Shown here: positions 40,741 to 50,372 of the stretch, one piece after another
Layout: each line of letters begins with the position of its first letter
How positions within the stretch are numbered: the stretch's first letter is position 1
The notes under the pieces: model-generated
What the model was told of the DNA's origin: nothing
The model's input: the letters and a program-made list of their open reading frames with translations, nothing else
Databases searched by the model: none
Translations under genes and position numbers: made by a program
Source: Pseudomonas putida
GTDB taxonomy: Bacteria; Pseudomonadota; Gammaproteobacteria; Pseudomonadales; Pseudomonadaceae
Assembly: GCF_002741075.1 (NCBI RefSeq)
Contig: NZ_CP016634.1
Span: forward strand, 1 to 64,000
Direction: 5' to 3'
DNA length: 64,000 nucleotides

Positions 40741-41072
40741 TTCGGATCGATGCCATCTGGCTTGCCACCGAGCCTATGGACATGCGCGCCGGTACCGAGA
40801 CCGCGCTGGCCAGGGTGATCGCGGTGTTCGGTGTGGCGAAGCCGCACTGCGCATACCTCTTCGCTAATCGCCGTGCCAACCGAATGAAAGTCTTGGTGCA
40901 TGACGGTGTGGGCATTTGGCTGGCAGCGCGACGATTGAACCAAGGCAAGTTTCATTGGCCCGGCATCCGTCACGGATCGGAAGTCGAACTCGATAACGAG
41001 CAACTTCAAGCCTTGGTACTGGGTTTGCCGTGGCAGCGGGTCGGCGCAGGCAGCGCGATCACAGTGCTTTAG
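40737..41072 (+). CDS. tnpB: IS66 TnpB accessory protein
   Basis: This 111-residue IS66 Orf2 protein has the family signature MRAGTETALARVIAVFG and YLFANRRANRMKVLVHDGVGIWL. It is required for IS66 transposition but is unrelated to the RNA-guided nuclease TnpB of IS200/IS605. It starts within the stop of tnpA. Confidence 0.92.
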   Translation: MIRIDAIWLATEPMDMRAGTETALARVIAVFGVAKPHCAYLFANRRANRMKVLVHDGVGIWLAARRLNQGKFHWPGIRHGSEVELDNEQLQALVLGLPWQRVGAGSAITVL

Positions 41073-41133
41073 CCCCTGCCATTAGCCCATCGGTTTATCG
41101 CTGTTGACGACCTGCTCTGACACAATCAGCGGC

Positions 41134-42669
41134 ATGACTTCCTCGCCCAATCTCGACCAGATGACACCGGAACAGCTGCGCGGCTTGGCCGAACAGGCTA
41201 TGCAGTTGCTGTCCCAGGTCGACTCCATGAGCCAGAAAATCCAACGCCTCGAAACGGTCAACGAGCAACTGGCTCATGAAATCGCCATCCTCAAGCGACA
41301 CAAGTTCGCCAAGCGCAGCGAGCAACTGAGCCCCGACCAAGGCAGTCTGCTTGATGATCTGCTCGATACCGATATCGCAGCTATCGAAGCCGAGCTGAAG
41401 GCAGCCAATCCGCCGGCCGCACCGGCCGAGCCACGTCATAAGCCCAAGCGTGCACCACTGCCGCCGCAGTTTCCGCGAACCGTGATCCGTCACGAACCAG
41501 AGAATACTCAGTGCGTGTGCGGCTGCCAGCTTCAGCGAATCGGCGAAGACGTCAGCGAGAAGCTCGATTACACTCCGGGCGTGTTCACAGTTGAGCGGCA
41601 TGTGCGTGGAAAATGGACGTGCCGTCAGTGTGAAACACTGATCCAGGCGCCTGTACCGGCCCAAGTGATCGACAAGGGCATCCCGACCGCAGGCCTTTTG
41701 GCCCACGTGATGGTGGCGAAGTTCGCCGACCATTTACCGCTGTACCGGCAGGAGAAGATTTTTGGTCGGGCCGGACTGCCCATCGCCCGTTCGACACTGG
41801 CGCAATGGATCGGACAGAACGGTGTGCAGCTCCAACCTCTGGTCGATGCGCTGCGTGAGCATGTGTTGGCCCAGGGCGTGATCCACGCCGATGAGACCCC
41901 GGTTCAGATGCTCGCACCAGGCGAAAAGAAAACCCACCGCGCTTACGTGTGGGCCTATAGCACCACGCCTTTCTCGGCCCTAAAGGCCGTGGTCTACGAC
42001 TTCAGCCCCAGCCGTGCCGGCGAACATGCGCGTAACTTCCTGGGCACGTGGAACGGTAAGCTGGTCTGCGATGACTTCGCCGGCTACAAGGCCAGCTTCG
42101 AGCTGGGCATCACCGAAATCGGCTGCATGGCCCATGCACGCCGCAAATTCTTCGACCTGCATGCAGCCAATAAAAGCCAGTTGGCGGAGCAGGCGCTTCA
42201 CTCGATTGGCGGGTTGTATGAAGTCGAGCGACACGCCAAGGAAATGAGCGACGAAGCCCGCTGGCGATTACGTCAGGAAACAGCGGTGCCCATCGCTGAA
42301 AAACTGCATGAGTGGATGTTGGCCCAACGCGAACTTGTGCCCGAGGGTTCGGCCACGGCCAAGGCCCTGGATTACAGCCTTAAACGCTGGGTAGCGCTGA
42401 CGCGCTACCTGGAAGATGGTGCTGTGCCCATCGACAATAACCAGATCGAGAATTTGATCCGGCCGTGGGCGCTTGGGCGCTCGAACTGGTTATTTGCCGG
42501 GTCGCTGCGCAGTGGAAAAAGGGCGGCGGCAATCATGAGCCTGATCCAGTCGGCGCGTATGAATGGGCACGATCCGTATGCCTATCTCAAGGATGTACTG
42601 ATGCGGCTTCCGACACAGCGGGCGAGCGAAATCACGCAATTACTCCCGCAGCATTGGATGCTTGCCTGA
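41134..42669 (+). CDS. tnpC: IS66 DDE transposase TnpC
   Basis: This 511-residue transposase has an N-terminal coiled-coil and zinc-finger region (ENTQCVCGCQL; KWTCRQCETLI) and the IS66 catalytic core with Asp residues in VIHADETPV and CDDFAGYK. The core ends with the Glu in NNQIENLIRPWALGRSNW. The ATG at 41134 is preferred over a TTG at 41104. The length is normal, so the element may still be active. Confidence 0.94.
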   Translation: MTSSPNLDQMTPEQLRGLAEQAMQLLSQVDSMSQKIQRLETVNEQLAHEIAILKRHKFAKRSEQLSPDQGSLLDDLLDTDIAAIEAELKAANPPAAPAEPRHKPKRAPLPPQFPRTVIRHEPENTQCVCGCQLQRIGEDVSEKLDYTPGVFTVERHVRGKWTCRQCETLIQAPVPAQVIDKGIPTAGLLAHVMVAKFADHLPLYRQEKIFGRAGLPIARSTLAQWIGQNGVQLQPLVDALREHVLAQGVIHADETPVQMLAPGEKKTHRAYVWAYSTTPFSALKAVVYDFSPSRAGEHARNFLGTWNGKLVCDDFAGYKASFELGITEIGCMAHARRKFFDLHAANKSQLAEQALHSIGGLYEVERHAKEMSDEARWRLRQETAVPIAEKLHEWMLAQRELVPEGSATAKALDYSLKRWVALTRYLEDGAVPIDNNQIENLIRPWALGRSNWLFAGSLRSGKRAAAIMSLIQSARMNGHDPYAYLKDVLMRLPTQRASEITQLLPQHWMLA

Positions 42670-42800
42670 GGCAGGCTCTGCATGACCTACGTCAGATACA
42701 GGCTTATTCAATGGGTATACCTGCGGGCAAGGCTTTGTTTTCCACCCGTTCTTGTCCGAGCTGGTCTGTGTGCTGAGGGGTGAGTTGGCCAGACGGTTAC

Positions 42801-44134
42801 ACATAATCGGTGTAGAGGATTGAGTTGTCGTAGGCATTGACCACCTCCTCCTGCTTACATTTGTCGAGCTCGTTGGTCTCGCACACCGGTGCGAATTTCT
42901 TGAATTGCGAGGGGTAGCGCTTGTAGTAGGCCGGGCCGTGACTGCCTTTGTAGTGGAGCACCAGGACAGCATCGCCTTCCTGGCGCTTGATGAAGTCTTG
43001 CATCTCCGTGAGCAGCACCCCGTCCTTACACTCCTCGCTGGTGCACAGTTGGGAATCCGCGTGAGAGGCAGCCTTGTGGTTGGGAACCCTGTCGCAGACC
43101 CCTTTGCACCCCGAGTTGTTGTCAGTCCACATGACACTGATGCCAGCGCGTTGAAGCACGTCGAGCAGCCCTTCTCGGCTCTTGGCCAAGCCATCTTTGT
43201 ACTGGGCCTTACCCACGTCCAGGAACATGCATGGCAGCGAGACCGCGGTAGCGGTACCGCAGGAGCTCACGTTCGTGAAGCTAATGACATTTCGCTTTTC
43301 TAGTTCCGGATTCGTTTCACGGGAGTAGCCGTTGAGGGAGAAGTTGGCGGAGCGAGCGGTCTCTCCTACTGCCAGTACCAGCAGCCTGGGTTTACGAGCC
43401 GCACCCTGTCGATTAACTACCGCATCAGTACCAATGGCCGTCAGCGTTTTAGGTGAGGCCAGCTGACGCTTCAGGTACCCATGGCCAGCCGCAAACAAGT
43501 TGGTAGGTACCAGAATCAGCCGGATCTCCCGATTGTTGCGCAGCAAGGAGGCATACGACTGGTACTGACTCAACGCGATGCCAGATAAGGTCAACAGAGC
43601 GAGCGACAGAGCAATGAACCTGCTGACCAAAGCTTTGGCCCAAGGCTTGCGCCGGAGGGGAACCCGGGCAATCAGGTAGACGGGCAACACCCCAACCATT
43701 GCGACCCAAAGACCGAGCTTCCAATTCAGCAGCTCGGTTGCCTCAGCGACGTCGGTCTCCACAACGTTGGTGAACATTGTGTAATCGATCACGATGCCGT
43801 AGGCATTCATGAAGTAACTCGCAAAAGACGCGCTGATCAGTACCAGGCACAGTATGGGTTTGGCCAGCCGCCCCCATGACAGCAAGCTCAGAACGGTAAA
43901 CACCCATGCGAATACTATGACTGGGAGGCTAGCCGCTAGCTGCCAGTTCACTTCATCGGTTTTGAATACCAGCTTCCAGAGCACGTTCCAGAGCTCAGCG
44001 TTCGCGAATAGCAGTAACCAAAAAGTCACCAGGCCGATTAGCAAATTAGTACTGATGCCTTTCTGCCGCGCATTGCGAATAGCAAAGATCCATTTGCTTA
44101 ACAGGGTGTGAACAATGGATTTGGAAGGTGTCAT
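42801..44134 (-). pseudogene. eptA: N-terminal fragment of phosphoethanolamine transferase (EptA type)
   Basis: About 445 residues contain five transmembrane segments (to about residue 190) and the front of the periplasmic alkaline-phosphatase-like domain. VGETARSANFSLNGYSRET and the catalytic-Thr region SSCGTATAVSLPCMF are present. The enzyme family adds phosphoethanolamine to lipid A and lowers binding of polymyxins. IS66 insertion after NSILYTDYV removes the DHGES metal site, so the product should be inactive. The restored gene would encode about 565 residues. Confidence 0.92.
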
Positions 44135-44342
44135 TATCAAACTCTGGAAGCTGCTTATCCATGGCGGTAGCTATGGAGTTAGCGGGAGCTACAAGGCAAA
44201 CCGTCGACAGATGCTGAGCGATTGCGCAATGTGCGGAGCGTCAGAGGCCTTAGGCCCCTAGGCGTTGGGGACGCTTAGTATGTGTGAGGCATAGGGATAA
44301 AAAGAGAAATGAATCTCGCTGAGCGCATTATTTCCGGGACCT

Positions 44343-44380
44343 GATAACGACACGATGACCTCGGGATTACAATGCTGACA
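44343..44380. promoter_or_regulatory. Upstream element of eptA, copy 1 of a 38-bp conserved site
   Basis: The pattern GATAACG, N5, ATGACC, N3, GGATTACAATG-C/T-TGACA occurs here and, with identical spacing, at 53765-53802 upstream of the GtrA/GT2/ArnT-like operon. It lies about 200 bases before eptA. It contains a half-conserved TTACA-N4-TGACA box. Confidence 0.7.
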
Positions 44381-44410
44381 GAAATCCAATTACTGCTGTT
44401 TTGATTGTCA

Positions 44411-44429
44411 TTGATCACGCTATGATCAA
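44411..44429. promoter_or_regulatory. Inverted repeat TTGATCA-N5-TGATCAA
   Basis: Two perfect 7-base arms around CGCTA lie between the divergent eptA and zinc-ribbon genes. A second dyad, ACAAAACG-GTTT-CGTTTTGT, lies at 44494-44513. Both look like regulator-binding sites, but neither matches a metal-sensor operator I know. Confidence 0.5.
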
Positions 44430-44624
44430 AATTAGGGGAATACTACCCACCAAAAGCAATGCTCCGCTCAGCTAGATAAATTTAATTTCACAAACAAAAC
44501 GGTTTCGTTTTGTCGTAGGCTAATTTTGAACTTTCAATTCAACTTACAAGTCTTTCTCGCGAGCAGAACATAATTTTCAACTTTTGCTCGTTAATATGTC
44601 ACCCATCAATGAGGGGCGAATACC

Positions 44625-44963
44625 ATGAGCTTTTTCAAAAACATCCTGGGCGGGCACCATGGCCGTGGAAACCACGGTGGAGGCAAGCACCACAGCGGGG
44701 GACATGGGGCCGAGCAATATGATCGCCATGGCCGGCAGCAGGGCTGCGACGGCGGTAATCAGGTGTATGACGGCGGGCGCCCTCCCACTCCTGCCCCCAT
44801 CAAAGATCTGCAGGGCTGCAGGCAGTGCCGGACGGCCAACGATCCGTCAGCACGCTTTTGTCTAAACTGCGGAACACCGCTATCGAGTGGTTGCACCGCC
44901 TGCGGCTCGCTGCTGAGTGCAGGAGCAAGATTTTGCAGTCAGTGTGGCCAAGCGACGCTCTAA
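44625..44963 (+). CDS. Zinc-ribbon protein with His/Gly-rich N-terminus
   Basis: This 112-residue protein starts with a short helix and a His/Gly-rich stretch (GGHHGRGNHGGGKHHSGG). It ends with two zinc-ribbon knuckle pairs (CRQCRTANDPSARFCLNC and CTACGSLLSAGARFCSQC). It has no transmembrane segment or signal peptide. It lies 54 bases before czcD, so it is probably co-transcribed and may buffer or sense zinc; this role is inferred. Confidence 0.78.
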   Translation: MSFFKNILGGHHGRGNHGGGKHHSGGHGAEQYDRHGRQQGCDGGNQVYDGGRPPTPAPIKDLQGCRQCRTANDPSARFCLNCGTPLSSGCTACGSLLSAGARFCSQCGQATL

Positions 44964-45017
44964 GGCTAGGTAGACAGGAAGGCCAACGAGACCACAACCC
45001 TGCGCAAGGAGAAATAC

Positions 45018-45923
45018 GTGGGTTCAAATCATGACCATGGCAGCGCTGCAGTACGCGAGGGGCATCAGAAGAAGCTAATCATGGCGCTCGGCTTGACTGG
45101 CAGCTTCATGATTGCAGAAGTGATCGGTGCGTGGATTACCGGCAGCCTGGCGCTGCTGTCGGACGCATCTCACATGTTCACAGATACTGCCGCCTTGGCG
45201 ATCTCACTGATTGCACTTCAGATAGCCAAGCGGCCGGCGGATCAGAAAAGAACCTTCGGCTATGCGCGCCTGGAAATTCTGGCTTCGACGTTCAACGCCG
45301 TGCTGCTCTTCCTGGTGGCGATGTACATCTTGTATGAGGCCTACCAGCGCTTCTTCATGCCGGCGGAGATCGCTACCGGAGCGATGATGTGGATCGCAAT
45401 CGCCGGCCTGATCATCAACCTAATTTCGATGCGCCTTCTGGCATCTGCGAGCAACGAAAGCCTCAACGTCAAAGGAGCCTACCTCGAAGTTTGGAGCGAC
45501 ATGCTCGGCTCGCTTGGCGTAATCATCGCGGCACTTATCATCCGCTTCACCGGCTGGACCTGGGTCGACACGATTGTCGCTGTGGCGATCGGCCTTTGGG
45601 TTCTGCCGCGGACGTGGCAGTTGCTTCGCGAAAGCCTGGGGATCCTCATGGAGGGTGTCCCGAGGGGGCTCGACGTTACGGCAATCGAGGCCACCATCCT
45701 CGGAGTAGATGGCGTGACGGACGTTCATGACTTGCACGTGTGGGCTGTCAGCAGTGGCAGTAACGTGATGACGTCGCACGTAGTGGTTCGGGATTCTGCA
45801 GATGGGGATGCTGTGTTGGCGGCCGTCGTGGATGCTGTCAGCGATGCATTCGAAATCCATCACTGCACCATCCAGATCGAGCGGGCAGCTTTCCACGAGA
45901 GCGTTCCCTCACCCTCGCACTGA
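45018..45923 (+). CDS. czcD: Cation diffusion facilitator CzcD
   Basis: This 301-residue zinc/cadmium/cobalt exporter of the inner membrane has six predicted transmembrane segments. The metal site is shown by LLSDASHMFTDTAAL in TM2 and by WSDMLGSLGVIIAAL in TM5. A C-terminal cytoplasmic domain follows (DVHDLHVWAVSSG). It begins with GTG (GSNHDHGS) 7 bases after AAGGAG. A hairpin without a T-run follows at 45948-45975. Confidence 0.93.
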   Translation: MGSNHDHGSAAVREGHQKKLIMALGLTGSFMIAEVIGAWITGSLALLSDASHMFTDTAALAISLIALQIAKRPADQKRTFGYARLEILASTFNAVLLFLVAMYILYEAYQRFFMPAEIATGAMMWIAIAGLIINLISMRLLASASNESLNVKGAYLEVWSDMLGSLGVIIAALIIRFTGWTWVDTIVAVAIGLWVLPRTWQLLRESLGILMEGVPRGLDVTAIEATILGVDGVTDVHDLHVWAVSSGSNVMTSHVVVRDSADGDAVLAAVVDAVSDAFEIHHCTIQIERAAFHESVPSPSH

Positions 45924-45947
45924 CCGATCGGTAAACACCATGCAAAC

Positions 45948-45975
45948 ACATCACCCTCCTGGCTGAGGGTGATGT
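45948..45975. repeat. Stem-loop after czcD
   Basis: ACATCACCCTC and GAGGGTGATGT form a perfect 11-bp stem with a 6-base loop, 25 bases after czcD. It lacks a T-run, so it may stabilise mRNA ends rather than terminate. Confidence 0.6.
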
Positions 45976-46080
45976 TGCAAAAAAAATGCGGTGAGGGATG
46001 CCGTAAACGGCAGGAGCGCTTCAAGGGGGTTGGTGAATGGCTTCGCCTGCCCTCGTCAACAACCTCCAGAAGGCTCAGCG

Positions 46081-46431
46081 ATGGCCTGGATCATCACGAA
46101 GTACCTACTCACTGCCGGTATAGTGATTCTCGTGTCAGAGCTGGCGAAACGCAGCGACAAGCTGGGCGGCTTGGTCGCCGCCCTACCCTTGGTCACGGTC
46201 GTGACGTTGGTCTGGCTCTATTTAGAGAACCAGAGCATGGAGAAGATCTCCAACCATGCTTGGTACACGTTCTGGTACGTGCTTCCGACCCTGCCGATGT
46301 TTATTGCTTTTCCATTGCTGCTACCTAAGCTCGGCTTTTGGCCGACACTGATCAGCAGCATCCTCATCACAATGGCCAGCTTCGGAGGCTTCGCCATACT
46401 GCTGCGCCGGTTCGGCATTGAGCTTCTATGA
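46081..46431 (+). CDS. DUF3147-like membrane protein
   Basis: This 116-residue protein has four predicted transmembrane segments (from WIITKYLLTAGIVILVSELA to ISSILITMASFGGFAILL) and resembles the DUF3147 family. The start at 46081 has AGAAGG upstream. It may belong to the czcD transcript. The function is unknown. Confidence 0.7.
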   Translation: MAWIITKYLLTAGIVILVSELAKRSDKLGGLVAALPLVTVVTLVWLYLENQSMEKISNHAWYTFWYVLPTLPMFIAFPLLLPKLGFWPTLISSILITMASFGGFAILLRRFGIELL

Positions 46432-46463
46432 TCCGGTGGCCGCAGGGATCATCTTGATGAGTC

Positions 46464-46790
46464 TTAACGGCTATTAACACACTCGCCCTTCACCAGGTAG
46501 CGAACCATGTGCAGTTCGCCTTTCGAGTCTTCGTAGGTCATCATGCTTCTTACATTACCGCAGTACCGCACATTGGGTGATACATACACCAACTTACCAA
46601 CGTCCAGGTCCATGCCATAGGCGTAGTCTTCTAGTTGAGGCATGGGCTTTTTTACGCGTTGAGCATAATCCGCTGTAGCCTCTCTAGCAGTACGCTCGAT
46701 GTGTTTATTGATCTCCATACCGCTTTGGGCATTGGCTGTTAGTGATGTAAAGAGCATAAACACGGCGATCGCTGATACAGTAGTGTTCAT
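46464..46790 (-). CDS. DUF2790 small periplasmic protein
   Basis: This 108-residue protein has a signal peptide (ending TANAQSG), YAYGMDLDVGKLVYVSPN, a Cys, and MMTYEDSKGELHMVRYLVKGEC, so it is DUF2790. AAGGGA lies before the ATG. A terminator-like hairpin lies only 15 bases upstream of the start on the same strand, at the end of a structured leader. Its relatives are at 13841 and 60314. Confidence 0.82.
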   Translation of the reverse strand: MNTTVSAIAVFMLFTSLTANAQSGMEINKHIERTAREATADYAQRVKKPMPQLEDYAYGMDLDVGKLVYVSPNVRYCGNVRSMMTYEDSKGELHMVRYLVKGECVNSR

Positions 46791-46804
46791 AAGAAGTCCC
46801 TTAA

Positions 46805-46945
46805 TAAAAAAGCGCCCGTAGGGGGGCGCTAAAATTCACCTACCAAAGGAGCGTATGGTTTACAGGTGAATGCACTGGCGCGAACAACTGCTCGGTGCTC
46901 TTGCCAAGCTGCTTTGAAATGAGACAATTTCCAAAGCAGCGATGC
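46805..46945 (-). ncRNA. Structured leader or small RNA ahead of a DUF2790 gene
   Basis: Read on the minus strand there are three hairpins in order: a 13-bp stem with one bulge (46908-46920 with 46927-46940), an 8-bp stem (46834-46841 with 46864-46871), and AGCGCCC/GGGCGCT (46811-46817 with 46824-46830) followed by six T residues. The last is a Rho-independent terminator placed just before the ribosome site of the DUF2790 gene. This fits an attenuator, a riboswitch-like leader or an independent small RNA. I recognise no known RNA family. Confidence 0.45.
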
Positions 46946-47291
46946 CTCTTCCGCTGCCCTTAAACTAGCAAAGGAGGCTAACACCAAGATGATCGTGCAA
47001 TTACAATTTGGACATGTAATAGATTGTAAGATAATTATTCGAGAGAATATCGAGCCGCCACGTGAACTAATTTGCAGAAAGGCGCTGCGGTTTGCGGCCG
47101 TGCATGGGGTCTGCCTGCGTGGCGCCCTCGATCCAAGGCCAGTACCAGTCCTTGCAAGCTAACGACCGAAATGCTGCCTGTCCTGGCCGATTCCACCTGC
47201 CAGGCGAATCTGTCATACACCGCCGCAGGCCCCAGAATCCGCTATGCTTAGGGGTGGAGCCTGCATGACTGTCAGAAATCTTGCGGCTACA

Positions 47292-47305
47292 TTACAAATT
47301 TGTAG
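47292..47305. promoter_or_regulatory. CzcR-like box TTACAAATTTGTAG
   Basis: This dyad differs by one base from TTACA-N4-TGTAA and lies about 175 bases upstream of czcR. It may serve autoregulation of czcRS. Confidence 0.6.
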
Positions 47306-47479
47306 GATTTCGCCGCGGCCAGCTTCTTCGCGTTAAGATTCAAGCGTCCTCAGGTGACCCGGCGTATGGACAGAGGTAGCGACTACCACATGCCATACCC
47401 TCAGCCAAACTTTCGAACAGCCTGCAACCATAATCTTGGCGGATTAGGCCAACTCCTTCCTCACACCTTGAGATAAGTT

Positions 47480-48154
47480 ATGCGCGTTCTAGTTGTGGAA
47501 GACGAAATTAAAACTGCCGAATATCTTCAGCAGGGCCTATCCGAAAGCGGGTATGTCGTAGATATCGTGCACAACGGTGTAGATGCTCTGCACTTGTTCA
47601 ACACTAATGTCTATTCGTTGGTCCTCCTGGACGTGAACCTCCCGGGTATCGACGGCTGGGACCTGCTGGAAACCATCCGTAAGACCAGCCGGGTCCGCAT
47701 CATCATGCTGACCGCCCGCGGACGCATCAATGACAAGCTCAAGGGCTTGGACGGCGGCGCGGATGACTACCTTGTGAAGCCATTCGAATTCCCTGAGCTG
47801 CTTGCTCGCATCCGTTCGCTGCAACGCCGTGGTGATGAGTTAGTCGAGAAGAGCTCGCTGAAAATTGCCGATCTGGAACTCGACTCCGTCCGCCATCGCG
47901 TCTTCCGCGGTGGCACACGCATCGATCTCACCACCAAGGAATTTGCGCTTCTGCACCTGCTCATGAGCCGAACGGGCGAAGCGCTGACTCGCTCTCAGAT
48001 CATCTCGTTGGTCTGGGATATGAATTTCGATTGCGACACCAATGTCATCGATGTAGCCATCCGGCGCTTGCGCTCGAAGATCGATGACCCGTTTGAAACC
48101 AAGCTCATTCACACGCTTCGTGGCGTTGGGTACGTTTTTGAGGAACGCGCATGA
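47480..48154 (+). CDS. czcR: Response regulator CzcR
   Basis: This 224-residue OmpR-family regulator has phospho-acceptor D51 in [19 protein letters not shown], and a winged helix ending [14 protein letters not shown]. It is closely similar to CopR in this window. It controls metal-efflux genes with CzcS. It overlaps czcS by 4 bases. Confidence 0.92.
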   Translation: MRVLVVEDEIKTAEYLQQGLSESGYVVDIVHNGVDALHLFNTNVYSLVLLDVNLPGIDGWDLLETIRKTSRVRIIMLTARGRINDKLKGLDGGADDYLVKPFEFPELLARIRSLQRRGDELVEKSSLKIADLELDSVRHRVFRGGTRIDLTTKEFALLHLLMSRTGEALTRSQIISLVWDMNFDCDTNVIDVAIRRLRSKIDDPFETKLIHTLRGVGYVFEERA

Positions 48155-49569
48155 GGCCATTCAGCCTGGCTGCAAAGCTGGGGTTAAAAGTTGGGTTGAT
48201 GAGCGCAGCGTTGCTGCTTCTGTTCGCCACCTTTGGCTATCTGATGGTAGGCAAGGCTCTGGAAAGAAATGCCAGAGCAGACCTGGAAGTAAAGATGGCG
48301 GGGATGGCTCACAACCTGTCCACCATCCCGGACATCTCCGGCGTCAACGCGGATGCGCATCAGCTTGTCGATTTGGTCATGGGCCACAACAACCTGTATG
48401 TGAGCATATTCGATACCTCACAGAATCAGACTCCCCTGCTCTCGATTGGCTCGAAACAGGTCAATCTGGAGGTGCACAAGTTTCAGCCGGCGGCCCAGCC
48501 CAAAGAGCACGAATGGCGTGATACGCAGGACCGTCCTCTGCTGAGTGCTTCTCGAATCATGCGTTTGGGCGATGGAACAGAGGTCAGCGTCTATATGACC
48601 ATGGACCAGTCATCCAGTGAGGCGCTGCTCGATGCGTTGCTGACCTGGGCCTTGATGATGTCCCCCGTCATCCTCGCACTGATCTTGGCCATTGGCTGGT
48701 GGACTGTGCGCAGAGGCCTGCTACCACTGACCAAGTTCCTCAAGATCGCCTCGAAAATCTCAACCGAGAGCCTCGACCATCGCCTTCCAACTGATGGGAT
48801 GCCGGCAGAACTCAAAATGCTCGCCGACGGCATCAACATCATGCTGGCTCGCCTGGATGATGGGGTTCAGCAGCTCTCGCAGTTTTCTGACGACCTTGCT
48901 CACGAACTTCGAGCACCGCTTTCCAACCTGATGGGCAAGGCCCAGGTTGCCTTGACCAGAGAACGATCGCTTTCCGAGTACCGGGAGGTTCTGGAGTCGT
49001 GCACAGAAGAGCTGGACCGCATGAGCCGCATGGTTTCCGACATGCTGTTCTTGGCCCAGGTCAGTCATCCAGCATCAATGGTGGAGTTCGAATCCGTCTC
49101 CTTGGTCGACGAGGTTCAGCGAGTGTGCGATCTCTTCAGCATTTCAGCAGAAGAAGGCGAGATTCAGCTGCAGATCTCCGGCAGTGATGACGTGGTGCGC
49201 GGGAATCGCCTGATGGTTCAACGTGCCGTCTCGAATCTGGTCTCGAACGCGATCCGTTACTGCCCTCGCGGCCGCACGGTCTACGTTAAGGTGCAGCATA
49301 GTGCGAGCGGTACGACGTTGAGTGTCGGCAACCCCGGCCGTGGTATTGCCAAGGAACACCACGCGCACTTGTTTGAGCGGTTCTACCGTGTGGACAAGAG
49401 CCGAGCACGGAGCGAAGGCGGTACCGGTCTTGGCTTGGCCATTGTGCAGTCGATCATGAGTCTGCACCAGGGATCGGCGAGCGTGGAGGTGACCGAAGAA
49501 AACTTCACCTGGTTCCACCTTCACTTTCCGGAAGCCCAGCAAATGCAGCCGGCAATGACCGCCGCTTAA
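48151..49569 (+). CDS. czcS: Sensor histidine kinase CzcS
   Basis: This 472-residue membrane kinase has an N-terminal transmembrane segment (about 12-34), a periplasmic sensor region, a second segment (about 165-187), HAMP, HisKA with H251 in [12 protein letters not shown], and HATPase with NAIRYCPRG and [18 protein letters not shown]. It is the partner of CzcR, and zinc, cadmium or cobalt is the expected signal. A terminator follows. Confidence 0.92.
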   Translation: MRPFSLAAKLGLKVGLMSAALLLLFATFGYLMVGKALERNARADLEVKMAGMAHNLSTIPDISGVNADAHQLVDLVMGHNNLYVSIFDTSQNQTPLLSIGSKQVNLEVHKFQPAAQPKEHEWRDTQDRPLLSASRIMRLGDGTEVSVYMTMDQSSSEALLDALLTWALMMSPVILALILAIGWWTVRRGLLPLTKFLKIASKISTESLDHRLPTDGMPAELKMLADGINIMLARLDDGVQQLSQFSDDLAHELRAPLSNLMGKAQVALTRERSLSEYREVLESCTEELDRMSRMVSDMLFLAQVSHPASMVEFESVSLVDEVQRVCDLFSISAEEGEIQLQISGSDDVVRGNRLMVQRAVSNLVSNAIRYCPRGRTVYVKVQHSASGTTLSVGNPGRGIAKEHHAHLFERFYRVDKSRARSEGGTGLGLAIVQSIMSLHQGSASVEVTEENFTWFHLHFPEAQQMQPAMTAA

Positions 49570-49586
49570 ATTGCGCAGACACGATT

Positions 49587-49611
49587 AGGCCCGTCAATCG
49601 ACGGGCCTTTT
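49587..49611 (+). terminator. Terminator after czcS
   Basis: AGGCCCGTC and GACGGGCCT form a 9-bp stem followed by TTTT, 18 bases after the czcS stop. Confidence 0.88.
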
Positions 49612-49626
49612 GTTTGCCTCAATGCA

Positions 49627-50214
49627 TCAGTGCCGAAGGACCACAGGGTCCATGGGCGACCGCAGAATCACCGACTTAATAATCTTCTGTTCGTCAGGAT
49701 TGGCGTTTTTCCACAGGTGTGAGAAGTACTGAGCATTCACTTTCTCTTGAGCACTTACGCTGCCGGCGGCATCGATCAGGCGCATGGTCGAGTAGACACA
49801 GATCAGCGCCAGAATGAAGAACGCCGTGGCGACCACCATCACATAACGCTTGGCCAGCACCGGTGCCCGCTTGAGCTCCTGGATAGAGGCGTCCGCCGCC
49901 TTTGTCGCTGCTGTAAGCTCCGAGATCAGTGGCTGGATGGCGGTGTCGACTCCGCGGCATGCAGCTGAATACGCTGATGCAGCGGCGCGCAAGGCAACCT
50001 CCTCCGCGTTCGACCAAGCCTTCTCCGCCTTTCGCACCTCCTCCTGAATCTGCCGGCCGACAGCGTCCACCTGCTCCACCAGTTCGTTCGACCTCTCCAA
50101 AACAGCGCTGGAGGTGCGCGTCTGCGAGGTCAGCTCATCGAGCTGGACAGTGAGTTTTTCAGTGCAGCGGCGAAAGTCACCGATAGCAACTGCCCAGGGC
50201 TCTATGTCATTCAT
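49627..50214 (-). CDS. Membrane-anchored coiled-coil protein
   Basis: This 195-residue protein has a long helical, coiled-coil N-terminal part (residues 10-115, with LVEQVDAVGRQIQEEVRKAE), one transmembrane segment (YVMVVATAFFILALICVYS) and a short C-terminal domain of about 45 residues. I do not recognise the family. It resembles in outline small membrane proteins of mobile DNA. A box-like TTACAATTTTGATA lies 51 bases upstream on its strand. Confidence 0.65.
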   Translation of the reverse strand: MNDIEPWAVAIGDFRRCTEKLTVQLDELTSQTRTSSAVLERSNELVEQVDAVGRQIQEEVRKAEKAWSNAEEVALRAAASAYSAACRGVDTAIQPLISELTAATKAADASIQELKRAPVLAKRYVMVVATAFFILALICVYSTMRLIDAAGSVSAQEKVNAQYFSHLWKNANPDEQKIIKSVILRSPMDPVVLRH

Positions 50215-50264
50215 GGCTATCTCCTAGGGCGGCCAACAACGCCGCGCTGAATTAACGCGCTAGA

Positions 50265-50278
50265 TATCAAAATTGTAA
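50265..50278 (-). promoter_or_regulatory. Degenerate metal-regulator box TTACAATTTTGATA
   Basis: The first half matches TTACA and the second half is TGATA instead of TGTAA. It faces the coiled-coil protein gene starting at 50214. A better box at 50373 faces the opposite gene. Confidence 0.4.
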
Positions 50279-50372
50279 TTTAAGAGAAAATTCGAAGTCG
50301 CCCTCGACAGTGCCGAGATAGACATGATCCTTCCAGATTTGAAGATTTAACGCATCCTATCTGCAGCCAAAA

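Larger units (their letters stand above)
40305..42800 (+). mobile_element. Complete IS66-family insertion sequence
   Basis: This 2496-bp element carries 22-bp terminal inverted repeats (left 40305-40326 starting GTAACCGTC, right 42779-42800) with one mismatch. It is flanked by an 8-bp direct repeat ACATAATC at 40297-40304 and 42801-42808. IS66 elements start with GTAA and duplicate 8 bp. Three genes, tnpA, tnpB and tnpC, fill it. It is inserted in eptA. Confidence 0.96.

Noticed and set aside
40737..41072. TnpB name suggesting an RNA-guided nuclease
   Set aside because: The protein is the IS66 Orf2 type, small and without RuvC motifs.
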